A stretch of 64,000 bases of DNA from DATAEY01 sp045805565 (GTDB taxonomy: Bacteria > Actinomycetota > Thermoleophilia > Solirubrobacterales > Solirubrobacteraceae), in assembly GCA_045805565.1 (NCBI GenBank), contig JBJMKZ010000023.1, positions 1 through 64,000 on the forward strand. Direction: 5' to 3'. The notes beneath the pieces are model-generated. The model ran no database searches. It was not told the DNA's origin and saw only the letters and a list, made by a program, of their open reading frames with translations. This document shows positions 9,416-17,405 of the stretch, one piece after another; the stretch's first letter is position 1, and each line of letters starts with the position of its first letter. A program made the position numbers and the translations under genes.

Positions 9416-10160
9416 ACCGGCTGTCTGCGGCTACGAGCCGACGTCAAGGTCCCCAGTTTGCCCGAATTGCCCCACTCGGCCCACACGCGCGGGCCGCTGT
9501 GAGGTAGGTGAGCGGCATCCAGCGAGCGGATGGAAAGTGTCAGCGAAGCGCGCGCCGCGCTTGCGCCTGCTTCGGCAGCTGCTTAAGCCGGATGCCGCGA
9601 ATGCGACCGACCTCGTGCAACTCCTTCGGAAAGTGGTCGCCAAGTGGCTCGGGACCTTCGGTTGCTGGGACGGGTTCTTTGATGCGGAAGAGCGTCACGT
9701 TCAGTCTGGGCAGCGAGCGAAGCGAGACTGCCTCTTTGGGGACGCGGACGACGAACTCGTAGCTCGTTGCCGGCATAAAGAAGTGGCCCTCCTGCCCCGC
9801 CGCCGGCTCGCGCGGCGGAAACGAGCGCATTATCCCGAGACCGCCACCAGAGCCTGATGAGGACGGGATCGTTACGTTCGTTCGGGTCAGCCCACAGGAC
9901 CTGATCGAAGCGATTGACGCCGTGGCACCTGGGTGGCGAGAAGAGGCGGTGTTCTACGTGCCGCAACCACCGAGCTGAAACTTGCGATGCTCAGCCAATC
10001 AATAGCGGTGTCATAGGAAAACCCTGGTCACCTGGAGCCATCCGCGTCCCCCTTTCGGCGAGGGCGGTTCGGCGGCACCTTCCTGGTGGGACCGTCCGCT
10101 CTCAGTCCTGACGAGCTGGATGTCGCAGGGGAAGTCGTCGTCGGGCCGCGGCGCAGCCGG
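9416..10160. other. Largely non-coding gap with possible degenerate coding traces
   Basis: About 750 bp between two confident genes. Apart from a possible 96-codon minus-strand reading frame (listed separately), the plus strand near 9785-9978 reads as a protein-like tail (PDEDGIVTFVRVSPQDLIEA, ending PQPPS and TGA) with no start codon in frame, since a TAG precedes it. This looks like decayed coding sequence rather than a working gene. No RNA gene or repeat was seen. Confidence 0.4.
9540..9830 (-). CDS. Possible small hypothetical protein
   Basis: 96 codons on the minus strand. The product has balanced composition (FVVRVPKEAVSLRSLPRLNV and LHEVGRIRGIRLKQL) rather than the Arg/Pro-rich look of shadow frames here, which is the only reason to list it. 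No domain or signal peptide is recognised and no convincing ribosome site precedes the ATG. It may be the remnant of a longer gene, since both strands around it carry protein-like traces. Confidence 0.3.
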   Translation of the reverse strand: MRSFPPREPAAGQEGHFFMPATSYEFVVRVPKEAVSLRSLPRLNVTLFRIKEPVPATEGPEPLGDHFPKELHEVGRIRGIRLKQLPKQAQARRALR

Positions 10161-10180
10161 TAGGGTCGGCCCCGAGCCTC

Positions 10181-11497
10181 GTGGTCCGCCTGCGCCTGCG
10201 CCACCTCGTCGCTGCAGCCCTCGTGGTGGTGGTGCTCGGCGGCTGCGGGCGCGCGGGCAAGCCTGAGACCAGCCCGGCCGCCGCCGGGGGCGCGCTGGCG
10301 CCAAAGAGTTGCGGAAGACTCGAGCACGGAGGCGGTGGTGTCCCCGCGGGAACGATCGTCTCCGATCTGCCGATGCGGGGCGCCTCGGCCGAGCGCTCGC
10401 GCCAACAGGTCGAGGCGATCCGGCTGGTTCTCGAGCAGCGACACTGGATGGCGGGCAGCACGCCGATCGCCTTCCGGGCCTGCGACGACTCGATCGCCCG
10501 GACCGGGCTGTGGGACGCGGCCGTCTGCCGCTCCAACGCCGAGGCATACGCCGCCGACCCGAGGGTCCTGGGCGTGATCGGCACTTACAACTCAGGCTGC
10601 GCCGCCGAGGAGATACCGATCCTCAACCGAGCGGGAATAGTGATGATCTCGCCCGGGAACACCGCCGTCTGTCTGACCGAGCCGGCGCCGACGTGCCAAG
10701 GTGGGCAGCCGGCGAGCCTCTATCCCACGGGCAGGCGCACCTACGCTCGGGTGGTGCCCAACGACGCCTTCCAGGGGGCGGCGCTGGCTGATTTCGCCCG
10801 CCGCAAAGGGGTGACGCGCCCCTACGTGCTCTATGCGGCGGATGACCCGACCAGCACAGGCCAGGCGATGACCTTCCGCGGGGCGGCGAAGGCGCTGGAC
10901 CTGAAGCTGGCCGGGTACCAGGCGTGGGACCCCAAGGCCCGCAACTACCGCGGTCTGTTCGCGAAGGTTCGGAGCGCGCGCGCCAACGGCGTGGTCCTCG
11001 CGGGCCTGATCGAGCAGAACGGCGTGCAACTCATCCGCGACAAGGTGACGGTTGGATCCAATCAGGCCCTGCCCATGATCGCGTTCGACGGGTTCGCTCA
11101 GCAGTCGACGATCGACGGCGGCGGGGCGGCGGCGCGCGGGATGTTCGCCAGCGTTCCCGGAACCGCGCCCCGCAGCCTCTCCGGGCAGGGAGGCAAGCTC
11201 GTCCAGGCGTTGACGAAGCGGCTGGAGGGGCGGCCGGTCGAGCAGTTCGCTCCCTACGCCGGCGAGGCCGCTGCGGTCCTGCTCGACGCGATCGCCAAGG
11301 CCGGGCCGCGTCGCGCCGGCGTCGTCGGGGCGGTGTTCACCATCCGTGGCGGTGGAGGGATCCTCGACCGCTACGACATGCGCGTCAGCGGAGATCCGAG
11401 CGTCGGTCCGATCACGGTGCTCCGGGCCGGTGCGAGCTTCGGCCGCTACCTGGAGATCAGGTCACAGCCACGATTGGTTCGGGCTGCGCGAGGCTGA
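10181..11497 (+). CDS. Periplasmic-binding-protein-type lipoprotein (branched-chain amino acid family)
   Basis: 438 residues from GTG 10181. A lipoprotein signal (hydrophobic run ending LGGC at about 17-20) is followed by a type I periplasmic-binding fold: VLGVIGTYNSGCAAEEIPIL, then MISPGNTAVCLTEPAP, VLYAADDPTSTGQ and MIAFDGFAQ, typical of LivK-type or receptor-family ligand-binding proteins. The ligand should be a small molecule bound at the cell surface. No permease or ATPase gene is nearby, so it is an orphan binding protein or a sensor. A TAGGGT hexamer at 10161-10166 sits 14 nt before the start and could be the -10. Confidence 0.87.
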   Translation: MVRLRLRHLVAAALVVVVLGGCGRAGKPETSPAAAGGALAPKSCGRLEHGGGGVPAGTIVSDLPMRGASAERSRQQVEAIRLVLEQRHWMAGSTPIAFRACDDSIARTGLWDAAVCRSNAEAYAADPRVLGVIGTYNSGCAAEEIPILNRAGIVMISPGNTAVCLTEPAPTCQGGQPASLYPTGRRTYARVVPNDAFQGAALADFARRKGVTRPYVLYAADDPTSTGQAMTFRGAAKALDLKLAGYQAWDPKARNYRGLFAKVRSARANGVVLAGLIEQNGVQLIRDKVTVGSNQALPMIAFDGFAQQSTIDGGGAAARGMFASVPGTAPRSLSGQGGKLVQALTKRLEGRPVEQFAPYAGEAAAVLLDAIAKAGPRRAGVVGAVFTIRGGGGILDRYDMRVSGDPSVGPITVLRAGASFGRYLEIRSQPRLVRAARG

Positions 11498-11711
11498 GCA
11501 GGCTCGGGCGATCTCAGGGACTAGCACAAACGGCCAACCCGAGCAAAAACACCCTTAGCCCGTGATAGCGTCGGCGCGGAGCGAGTGTTTGGACTCGCTG
11601 ACGAGCCGAAGGCAAGACACGCCAACGCGCCTCGGCCCTCGCTCTCTTCAACCAATCGGGACCGTAGATCGTTCACGCCGTGGACGGCGCGTGGCCTCAG
11701 GGAGTGTCGCC

Positions 11712-12161
11712 ATGAGCGCACCTGCAGCACCCACCAAAGAAGCGCCGGCCAACGGCAAGGCTGGTGTCGCATCTCCCACGCCCGTTGTTCCTCCTCCGGT
11801 CGTGGCGACAACGCGCTCGCGCCGGGGGCTCTACGCGGGCCTGCTGGCCGTGGTCGGAGCCGGCGCCGTGGTCGTATTGATCACGCTCCCGTGGGGGAAC
11901 CAGGGCAGGCCCAGCAACCAGGCGCCGGCAGCTCCCGCCCCTTCGGTGACGCTCCAGCCCGGGACGCGGTTTGACGGCGGGCCGGACGAGGGCACCCGCG
12001 GAGAGTTCGGCACGCCCAGGACCCTACCCGCGGCAGGGATCCGCTTCGACGGCGGCCCCAACGAAGGGACCCGCGGGGAGTTCGGTCATCCCGCGACCCT
12101 ACCGCCAGGGATCCGGTTTGACGGAGGCCCGGACGAAGGGACCCGCGGCGCCGGCCACTGA
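11712..12161 (+). CDS. Membrane-anchored protein with RFDGGPDEGTRG repeats
   Basis: 149 residues from ATG 11712. An N-terminal Pro/Ala-rich stretch (about 1-36) precedes one membrane segment (GLYAGLLAVVGAGAVVVLI, about 39-57), then a low-complexity linker and three near-identical repeats RFDGG-P-(D/N)-EGTRG ending the protein. The repeats are charged, glycine-rich and presumably extracytoplasmic. I recognise no named domain; function unknown. It is preceded by a 200-bp gene-free stretch and followed by a hairpin at 12177-12203, so it is probably monocistronic. Confidence 0.75.
   Translation: MSAPAAPTKEAPANGKAGVASPTPVVPPPVVATTRSRRGLYAGLLAVVGAGAVVVLITLPWGNQGRPSNQAPAAPAPSVTLQPGTRFDGGPDEGTRGEFGTPRTLPAAGIRFDGGPNEGTRGEFGHPATLPPGIRFDGGPDEGTRGAGH
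11967..12152 (+). repeat. Three in-frame coding repeats (RFDGGPDEGTRG)
   Basis: Three copies of a roughly 24-27-codon unit, each with the core RFDGGP(D/N)EGTRG. The first two continue with EFG and a short T/P-L-P spacer; the last ends GAGH and stop. Codon choices differ among copies (for example cggtttgac versus cgcttcgac), so the protein sequence is being kept while DNA drifts. Confidence 0.85.
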
Positions 12162-12176
12162 TTGGGACGTCACCTC

Positions 12177-12203
12177 GAGAGCCCTGTGAGGGGGCAGGCT
12201 CTC
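12177..12203 (+). terminator. Hairpin after the repeat-protein gene
   Basis: GAGAGCC (12177-12183) and GGCTCTC (12197-12203) form a perfect 7-bp stem with a 13-nt loop, 16 bp after the stop codon. There is no T-tract, as is usual for GC-rich actinobacterial terminators. Confidence 0.5.
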
Positions 12204-12243
12204 TCGTGACGCGGCTCTCGAGCGGCGGGCGTGAGTAGGCGGG

Positions 12244-12486
12244 CTAGGAGGCTTGGATGTAGGACGCGGCGTCGGCTTCGTCGGTGACCCACTGGACCTG
12301 CTGCTCTTGGCGCTGGGATCCCAGGAGCGACCAGGCCAGTGTCCACAGCTCGGCTTTGAGCTCTGGGGGCAGGGGGCCATGAGCGATTGCCCGCTCGACT
12401 TCTACGAACGGCCCGTCAGCCTTGACCAGCCGAGCAATCTGCTTGCGCTGCGAGGCGAACGTCGCCGGGGGAGTGGCGTGGGACAT
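12244..12486 (-). CDS. Small protein, LPP-KA-LW-LAWS family, copy 1
   Basis: 80 residues. The core FVEVERAIAHGPLPPELKA followed by ELWTLAWSLLG is shared with the 73-residue protein at 16742-16963 (VEGALDHADLPPDEKAALW and MLAWSSI). The predicted helices and acidic character suggest a small soluble protein. No known domain is recognised. The start is well supported: AAAGGGG lies 6-8 nt before the ATG. It stands alone between the repeat-protein gene and the 12573 tandem repeat. Confidence 0.72.
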   Translation of the reverse strand: MSHATPPATFASQRKQIARLVKADGPFVEVERAIAHGPLPPELKAELWTLAWSLLGSQRQEQQVQWVTDEADAASYIQAS

Positions 12487-12572
12487 GGCTGTCCCCTTTC
12501 TGGGCGCGCGGCGAGCCGGTCAGACAGCCGTGATCCCGATGGTTGGTCGTAATCTACCCGCAGAGGGGCCGG

Positions 12573-12616
12573 GCTACCCAGCAGGTTTGCTCGTGCTACC
12601 CAGCAGGTTTGCTCGT
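12573..12616 (+). repeat. Perfect 22-bp tandem duplication
   Basis: The unit gctacccagcaggtttgctc-gt occurs at 12573-12594 and again immediately at 12595-12616 without mismatch, in a 350-bp intergenic stretch (12487-12841) that otherwise holds only a possible promoter for the downstream MpsC gene. Confidence 0.9.
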
Positions 12617-12841
12617 CTTTGCGCTAAACCCGCCTAGGGGACGCCGCTTTCCCTCAGTCCCGACCAGCCTTGCCTAAGGCGGCTGGCTAGTCACGAGCAG
12701 AACTCGGCGCCCCAGGTGGACCTACCCCCGGGTTCCGCGCCCAACCGCTAGACTGGTCGATAGTCGCCGTTGGGTTCTCGCGTTCATCCTCAGCCTCGCG
12801 TCGGCACGACCATCGAGGGTGGACAGGAAACGGGGCCTGAC

Positions 12842-13240
12842 ATGGCCGCAACCGAGGATCATCATCCGGGCGAGCGCGGCAGGGTGACCGCTGCGATCTC
12901 GAACGCCGTGGTGAGACTGACGCGCGAGTACACGGGGCGCGGTCCAACCAAGGCTCGGACCTACATAAACGACGACACCGTCACGACGTTCCTGGCCGAC
13001 ACGCTGACCAAGGGAGAACGGGCCTTGGTCGCCAAGGGCGAGGACGAGACCGTGCGCGAGATGAGACGGGTGTTTCAGCGAGCGATGCGCAACGACCTGT
13101 GTGGAGCGGTCGAGCAGCTCACCGAACGCCAGGTGATCGCGTTCTTCAGCGACGCCCACATCGAGCCCGACATGGCGGTGGAGAGCTTCGTGCTGGCGCC
13201 GCAGGCCGTGTCCGACGGGCCGGACCAGCCCTCGGTCTAG
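12842..13240 (+). CDS. MpsC / DUF2294 family protein
   Basis: 132 residues from ATG 12842. The stretch REYTGRGPTKARTYINDDTV, then LTKGERALV, and finally VIAFFSDAHIEPDMAVESFV is the signature of the DUF2294/Na-translocating decarboxylase-like MpsC family. MpsC is known as a small partner in the Staphylococcus MpsABC inorganic-carbon/cation system, but homologs are widespread and usually uncharacterised. No MpsA or MpsB is in this window. A TAGACT hexamer at 12749-12754 could be its -10, giving a leader of about 80 nt. The longer in-frame start at 12770 lacks conservation. Confidence 0.85.
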   Translation: MAATEDHHPGERGRVTAAISNAVVRLTREYTGRGPTKARTYINDDTVTTFLADTLTKGERALVAKGEDETVREMRRVFQRAMRNDLCGAVEQLTERQVIAFFSDAHIEPDMAVESFVLAPQAVSDGPDQPSV

Positions 13241-13380
13241 AGCTCGCGCCGGCTAGAGGGGCCGCGCTCGATTGGCGGTCAGCCGGCCTGCGCTCGATCG
13301 GTCGTAAGCCCCCGGACCCGGGCGAATGATCCTCTTGGCCAAGCCGTGCTACTCGGCTGGCGCTAGATCTTCCGTTGAGG

Positions 13381-13542
13381 CTATGGCTTTCTCGTGGGGA
13401 CGGCGGTCGGGGAGGTCGGCAGGGTCTTCTCGTTGGTCGTCTCCGTCGGGCCGCCCCTCTGCCCGCCTCCGCAGCCGCCCGCGGCCACGGCGCCCATCGC
13501 CAGGCAGACCAATGCAGTCGCGAATCTGTTCGCCCCGGCCAT
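13381..13542 (-). CDS. Small lipoprotein, 53 residues
   Basis: ATG 13542 is preceded by GGAGG at a good distance. The product begins MAGANRFATALVCLAMGAV and then AAGGC, a lipoprotein signal with a plausible lipobox at AGGC (21-24), followed by a short Gly/Thr/Pro-rich tail (PTSPTAVPTRKP). Similar mini-lipoproteins occur at 17073-17246 and 41655-41966. It would be anchored outside the membrane; function unknown. Confidence 0.6.
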   Translation of the reverse strand: MAGANRFATALVCLAMGAVAAGGCGGGQRGGPTETTNEKTLPTSPTAVPTRKP

Positions 13543-13720
13543 TCGCCTCCGCTCATCCGATGCCGCGACCTTATACCCGTATCTCGCCGCCGGTCAGAGC
13601 CGGAATACTTGGTGGCGATGCCTCGGGAGAACGTCGAGCTCGTACCAACCGCCTTCGTGAGGTTGATCTGGCGTGGCAAGGGCCACGGTCCTGAGTCGAG
13701 CATCGAGGTGCCGGGCTGAC

Positions 13721-14626
13721 ATGGACGCCGAGCTCGAGGGCTGGAAGTCGAAGGGCCGCCGGTTCGACTACCTGGGCTTCGACGTGTTCTACGTCACCGA
13801 GGGTGCGGGCCCTCAGCTGCTGCTGTTGCACGGCTACCCGTTCAGCTCGTTCGACTGGGTGCGCTTGTGGGGGGCACTGACCGAGCGCTTCGCGGTGATT
13901 GCGCCGGACATGCTCGGCATGGGCTTCTCCGACAAGCCGCTCCGCTACGAGTACTCGGTGCACGACCACGCCGATATGCACGAAGCATTGCTCGGGCATC
14001 TGGACGTGCGAGAGTGCCACCTGCTGGCCCACGACATCGGCGACAGCGTCGCGCAGGAGCTGCTGGCCCGCCACGACCGCGGCGAGCAGTCAGTCGAGTC
14101 CTTTGCGATCAGCTCGATCACCTGGCTCAATGGCGGCCTGTTCAACGAGGCCTACCGGCCACGGCCGATTCAGACGCTGCTCTCCACTACTGCACTCGGC
14201 GAGGTGCTCGCCCGGTACCGGCGGGTGCTGCTCTCCAACGCGGTACTCGACAAGGCGGTCGCCGAGCTGTTCGGCCCGCGCACCAAGCCCTCCTCCCGGC
14301 TGCTCGAGCAGTTCCATCAGATCATGGACTACAACGACGGCAGACGCGTGACCCACAAGGTGGGGCGATTCGTGCTCGACCGCTCCGCGCACCGCAACCG
14401 CTGGGTGGGCGCGATGCGCGATACGCGCGTCCCGATGCGGCTCATCGATGGTCCCCGCGACCCCAACTCCGGCCGCCACATGGTCGATCGCTATCGCGAG
14501 CTGATCCCCGACCCCGATGTGATCCTGCTCGACGACGACATCGGCCACTGGCCACAGATCGAGGACCCCGACTCGGTGAGCCGGCACTTCCTGGAGTTCA
14601 TCGACGCGACGGGTCTGCGGGAGTAG
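13721..14626 (+). CDS. Alpha/beta-fold hydrolase (haloalkane dehalogenase / MEST-like group)
   Basis: 301 residues. HGYPFSSFDW (37-46) is the oxyanion region; LLAHDIGDS places Asp105 at the nucleophile elbow, as in haloalkane dehalogenases and epoxide hydrolases, and DDIGHWPQIED near 280 gives the catalytic histidine. NGGLFNEAYRP after the elbow matches the MEST (mesoderm-specific transcript) branch of this superfamily, whose natural substrate is unsettled. ATG 13721 is preferred to an upstream start at 13673 because homology begins here. It stands alone on the plus strand. Confidence 0.88.
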   Translation: MDAELEGWKSKGRRFDYLGFDVFYVTEGAGPQLLLLHGYPFSSFDWVRLWGALTERFAVIAPDMLGMGFSDKPLRYEYSVHDHADMHEALLGHLDVRECHLLAHDIGDSVAQELLARHDRGEQSVESFAISSITWLNGGLFNEAYRPRPIQTLLSTTALGEVLARYRRVLLSNAVLDKAVAELFGPRTKPSSRLLEQFHQIMDYNDGRRVTHKVGRFVLDRSAHRNRWVGAMRDTRVPMRLIDGPRDPNSGRHMVDRYRELIPDPDVILLDDDIGHWPQIEDPDSVSRHFLEFIDATGLRE

Positions 14627-14739
14627 TCTCGGCCCAGGAGCGCGCCACGCGGCCCTCGCCCAGCGGGTGGACCTGGCATGAGCTACGCGGGATACTCGGA
14701 GGCGATACCGACAGAGGATCCACAGGCCAAGGGCTGATC

Positions 14740-15039
14740 ATGTCGCAGCCGATCGATCTCATGCGTGGATGGCTGGGCCACCTGGTCGCCTGGGTGGGCT
14801 TGGGCGCGCTGCTTGTGGTCTTGTTTTCGCTGTGGTGCTTGCCCGCGGTCATCTGGATCGAGGTTTTCCACGGGCGGCCCAGGGGTGCGGCCTATCTCAC
14901 CCTCGCCATCGTCGGCTTGCTGGGCGGACTCATCGCAGTCGCGGGTACCCAGTACAAGCGGCTCAATGGACTTGCTCGACGCCTGAGCATCCGCCGGATC
15001 TCTAACGGGTCCGGCTACGACCGCCACGCGCCTGCCTGA
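14740..15039 (+). CDS. Small membrane protein
   Basis: 99 residues, ATG 14740 preceded by AAGGGC. Two hydrophobic segments (about 12-36 and 48-66: LVAWVGLGALLVVLFSLW and AAYLTLAIVGLLGGLIAV) separated by a short loop, then a basic tail. No family recognised. Its 3' end overlaps the convergent gene 15002-15235 by 38 bp. Confidence 0.6.
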   Translation: MSQPIDLMRGWLGHLVAWVGLGALLVVLFSLWCLPAVIWIEVFHGRPRGAAYLTLAIVGLLGGLIAVAGTQYKRLNGLARRLSIRRISNGSGYDRHAPA

Positions 15040-15235
15040 GCCCGACGAACAGGCAGGCCAGCGCGAGGATCAGGAAGACGACTCCGCGCTTCCAGCGGAT
15101 CACGTCCGAGCCGGGGATGAAGCCCATGAACGACGGCAGGCCCTGGGCGGGCACCGCGAAATAGGTGATCGCCGCGGCAAGCAGGAGGACGCCCATCCCG
15201 ATCAGTGCAACCGGCAGCCAGCGCACGCTAGTCAC
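15002..15235 (-). CDS. Small two-helix membrane protein
   Basis: 77 residues from GTG 15235: two membrane segments (WLPVALIGMGVLLLAAAITYF and VVFLILALACLFVGL) and a basic C-terminus. TAGGTT lies 6 nt upstream of the start on the minus strand, consistent with a leaderless message. It overlaps the convergent gene 14740-15039 at its 3' end, which is unusual for two independent genes, so one of the two may end differently. Function unknown. Confidence 0.6.
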   Translation of the reverse strand: MTSVRWLPVALIGMGVLLLAAAITYFAVPAQGLPSFMGFIPGSDVIRWKRGVVFLILALACLFVGLRQARGGRSRTR

Positions 15236-15241
15236 GCCGGC

Positions 15242-15247
15242 AACCTA
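15242..15247 (-). promoter_or_regulatory. Candidate -10 hexamer TAGGTT
   Basis: Read on the minus strand, TAGGTT ends 6 nt before GTG 15235. This would put the transcription start at or next to the start codon. No -35 was recognised. Confidence 0.45.
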
Positions 15248-15299
15248 TCGCCTTGGCGAGTGACGCATGGTGCAGTGGAGGGCGGTGGAACGGGTTCGA

Positions 15300-16556
15300 T
15301 CAGCCGGCTGCCCGGACCCGGAACATCGCCACGCCGTGGCTCACGACCGTGACGCGAAGCGGGTGGCGGACGAGCGCCGACCGCTGCGTCCACAGGTTGC
15401 GCACGAGATAGGGGCCAGCTCCGAGTCCGAGCGATCCCAGGTCGAGACTGAATCGTCCCGGGGTCGGACGACGGCTGAACAGCAGCAGAGCGCGATCGCC
15501 GTTGGCCAGCCGGCGGACCCATATCTCGCGGCCTGCGCTCGTCCTCACGCGGGTCCCCTGAATGCCGGCGCGGTCCTGGTCGACCGCGATGACCTCCCGG
15601 TTGGTGAGCGTCTGTCTGGTGTACGCCGACATCGCCGACAGGTCGTTGTCGGCGATCAGCGGCGCGGCCATCATCGCCCACAGGCTGAAGATCGACCGGC
15701 CCTCCCGGGCGCTCAGCGGCCAGTTGCCGACCTGCAGAAAGTCGGGATCGTTCCAGGCGCCGGGCCGGGCATAGGGGCTCAGGCGCGCGTTGATGTCCAG
15801 GACCTCCATCAGCCCCTCCCATGCCTGCGACCGGCGGCGATACCAGGTGAAGTCGTGCGTCGTCCGCCACAGGTTCGCGATCCGACCCGCCCATCGCCAG
15901 GGAGTGTGTTGGCTAAGCCGACTGCTGCCGCCGAACGTCGCCATGCTGAACACCACGGGGCGTCGGGCGCGTCGCAGCGCGGTGTGCATCGCGGCCTGGC
16001 CGGCAGGACCGAGCTCGGCCGGCGTCGTATGGCAACCGTCGAGCTTGAGGTAGTCCACCGCCCAGGCGGCGAAGGTCCTGGCATCCTGGTCGAAGTGACC
16101 GCGACTGCCGGGAAAGCCCTGGCAGGTCGCACTGCCGGCGTCGGCGTAGATGCCGAACTTCAACCCCCTGCTGTGCACATAGTCGGCCAGGGCCCTGATG
16201 CCGTGGGGAAACTTGACCGGATCCGGGACGAGCGAACCCGTGGCGTCACGCGTGCGCGCCATCCAGCAGTCATCCAGGTTGACGTATCGGTAGCCGGCCG
16301 CCTTCATGCCCGAGGAGACCATGATGTCCGCCGCCCGGCGAACCAGGTCTTCGTTGACCTGACAGCGGAAGTGGTACCAGGGGTTCCATCCCATCGGGGG
16401 CGTCCGCGCCAGGCCGTTGTCGAGGGCAGCCGCGGAGGAAACCCAGACCAGGCTCAGCAGGACGAGCGCCAGCGCCGCACCGGCGTCGACCGTGCCTCGC
16501 CGCCGGCCGAGGCCGAGGCAGGACCGTAGCTTGCCTTGGCTGCGCGGTGAGGGCAT
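15300..16556 (-). CDS. Secreted alpha-galactosidase (glycoside hydrolase family 27)
   Basis: 418 residues with an N-terminal signal peptide (hydrophobic 25-44). GH27 features are clear: TPPMGWNPW at 52-60, NLDDCWMA (93-100), KFPHG, GLKFGIYADAG (131-141), nucleophile Asp173 in YLKLDGC, and acid/base Asp270 in PGAWNDPD. A C-terminal beta domain (about 335-418) ends the protein. It should release terminal alpha-galactose (or related sugars) from oligosaccharides outside the cell. GH27 enzymes usually have WNSW where this has WNPW. It stands alone; a role in trimming the organism's own glycan is possible but unproved. Confidence 0.92.
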   Translation of the reverse strand: MPSPRSQGKLRSCLGLGRRRGTVDAGAALALVLLSLVWVSSAAALDNGLARTPPMGWNPWYHFRCQVNEDLVRRAADIMVSSGMKAAGYRYVNLDDCWMARTRDATGSLVPDPVKFPHGIRALADYVHSRGLKFGIYADAGSATCQGFPGSRGHFDQDARTFAAWAVDYLKLDGCHTTPAELGPAGQAAMHTALRRARRPVVFSMATFGGSSRLSQHTPWRWAGRIANLWRTTHDFTWYRRRSQAWEGLMEVLDINARLSPYARPGAWNDPDFLQVGNWPLSAREGRSIFSLWAMMAAPLIADNDLSAMSAYTRQTLTNREVIAVDQDRAGIQGTRVRTSAGREIWVRRLANGDRALLLFSRRPTPGRFSLDLGSLGLGAGPYLVRNLWTQRSALVRHPLRVTVVSHGVAMFRVRAAG

Positions 16557-16678
16557 GGGGGGCGGACGGGGGAGGGGTGGCGGGCGCCGCTACGGCACGC
16601 GGTTAGGCCGCTGCAGCCAAGAACTGACGCGGCGGGCGTTCAGTCCAGCCGCATGACGCGAGCGGACATTATGCGCGT

Positions 16679-16706
16679 GCAGTCCGGGCGCCGCAGTCCG
16701 GGCGCC
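16679..16706 (+). repeat. 14-bp tandem repeat
   Basis: gcagtccgggcgcc occurs twice head-to-tail (16679-16692 and 16693-16706) in the gap between the galactosidase gene and the small-protein gene at 16742. Confidence 0.8.
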
Positions 16707-16741
16707 GCGCGGCACTCAGCCAAGCCGCGAGCGCTGGGCGG

Positions 16742-16963
16742 CTAGCCGCCCGGGGCGAGCCGGCGCTCGAGCTCCTGATGCGCGGTCGCACCTGGGTCGA
16801 TCGACGACCATGCCAGCATCCACAGCGCGGCCTTCTCGTCCGGCGGTAGGTCGGCATGGTCGAGGGCGCCCTCGACTTGAGCGAGCGGGGCGCGGGTTCG
16901 CAGCAACTGTTCGATCGCGGCTTGGCAGCCGCGCACCGGCGGCGGTGGGCCGGAGCCGACCAT
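16742..16963 (-). CDS. Small protein, LPP-KA-LW-LAWS family, copy 2
   Basis: 73 residues from ATG 16963, preceded by a strong GGGAGGG ribosome site. It shares the core (A-x-LPPxxKAxLWxLAWS) with the protein at 12244-12486, about 4.3 kb away, while flanking residues have diverged. Predicted helical, soluble, no known domain. It is followed on the same strand, upstream, by a separate lipoprotein gene (17073-17246). Confidence 0.72.
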   Translation of the reverse strand: MVGSGPPPPVRGCQAAIEQLLRTRAPLAQVEGALDHADLPPDEKAALWMLAWSSIDPGATAHQELERRLAPGG

Positions 16964-17072
16964 GACCTGCCCTCCCTTCTGCCGCCCCTCCCTCCATCAG
17001 GGTCGCGGAATATCCGGAATAAGGCAAGTGGGTGCTGGCGGCAGGTCCCCGCTGTTTGCGAGGAAAGCCGGG

Positions 17073-17246
17073 CTACCTCCCGCGCTCCTTGGCGGTGGTG
17101 GCTGGGCCGGTCTGCATCGCGGGCGCGGTGCTGGGGGGGTTCAAGCCGGGGCTGCCGCGCGCCGTGGTCGGAGCCGGTGCGCCACCGCAGCCGGCCGACG
17201 CGCCCGCCAAGAGGCCTATCGAAACCGCTACCACAAGGCGCTTCAT
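17073..17246 (-). CDS. Small lipoprotein, 57 residues
   Basis: ATG 17246 follows an excellent ribosome site (AAGGAGGTG, about 6 nt away). MKRLVVAVSIGLLAGASAGC is a textbook lipoprotein signal with lipobox SAGC (17-20); the remaining 37 residues are Pro/Thr/Ala-rich. Anchored to the outer face of the membrane; function unknown. It resembles the lipoproteins at 13381 and 41655 in design rather than in sequence. Confidence 0.68.
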   Translation of the reverse strand: MKRLVVAVSIGLLAGASAGCGGAPAPTTARGSPGLNPPSTAPAMQTGPATTAKERGR

Positions 17247-17405
17247 CCTCACACCTCCTTGCCGGCGTCGCTCACATGCGAGCCTAGATCAGCCGGCCCG
17301 GTCTCACAACCACCCACGCAGGAGCGCCCGGTCGGTTGCAACCTGCAACATGACCGCCGACAGGACGGTAGAGTCCCGTTGTCGCCAGTGGAGAGGGGAG
17401 AGGCA

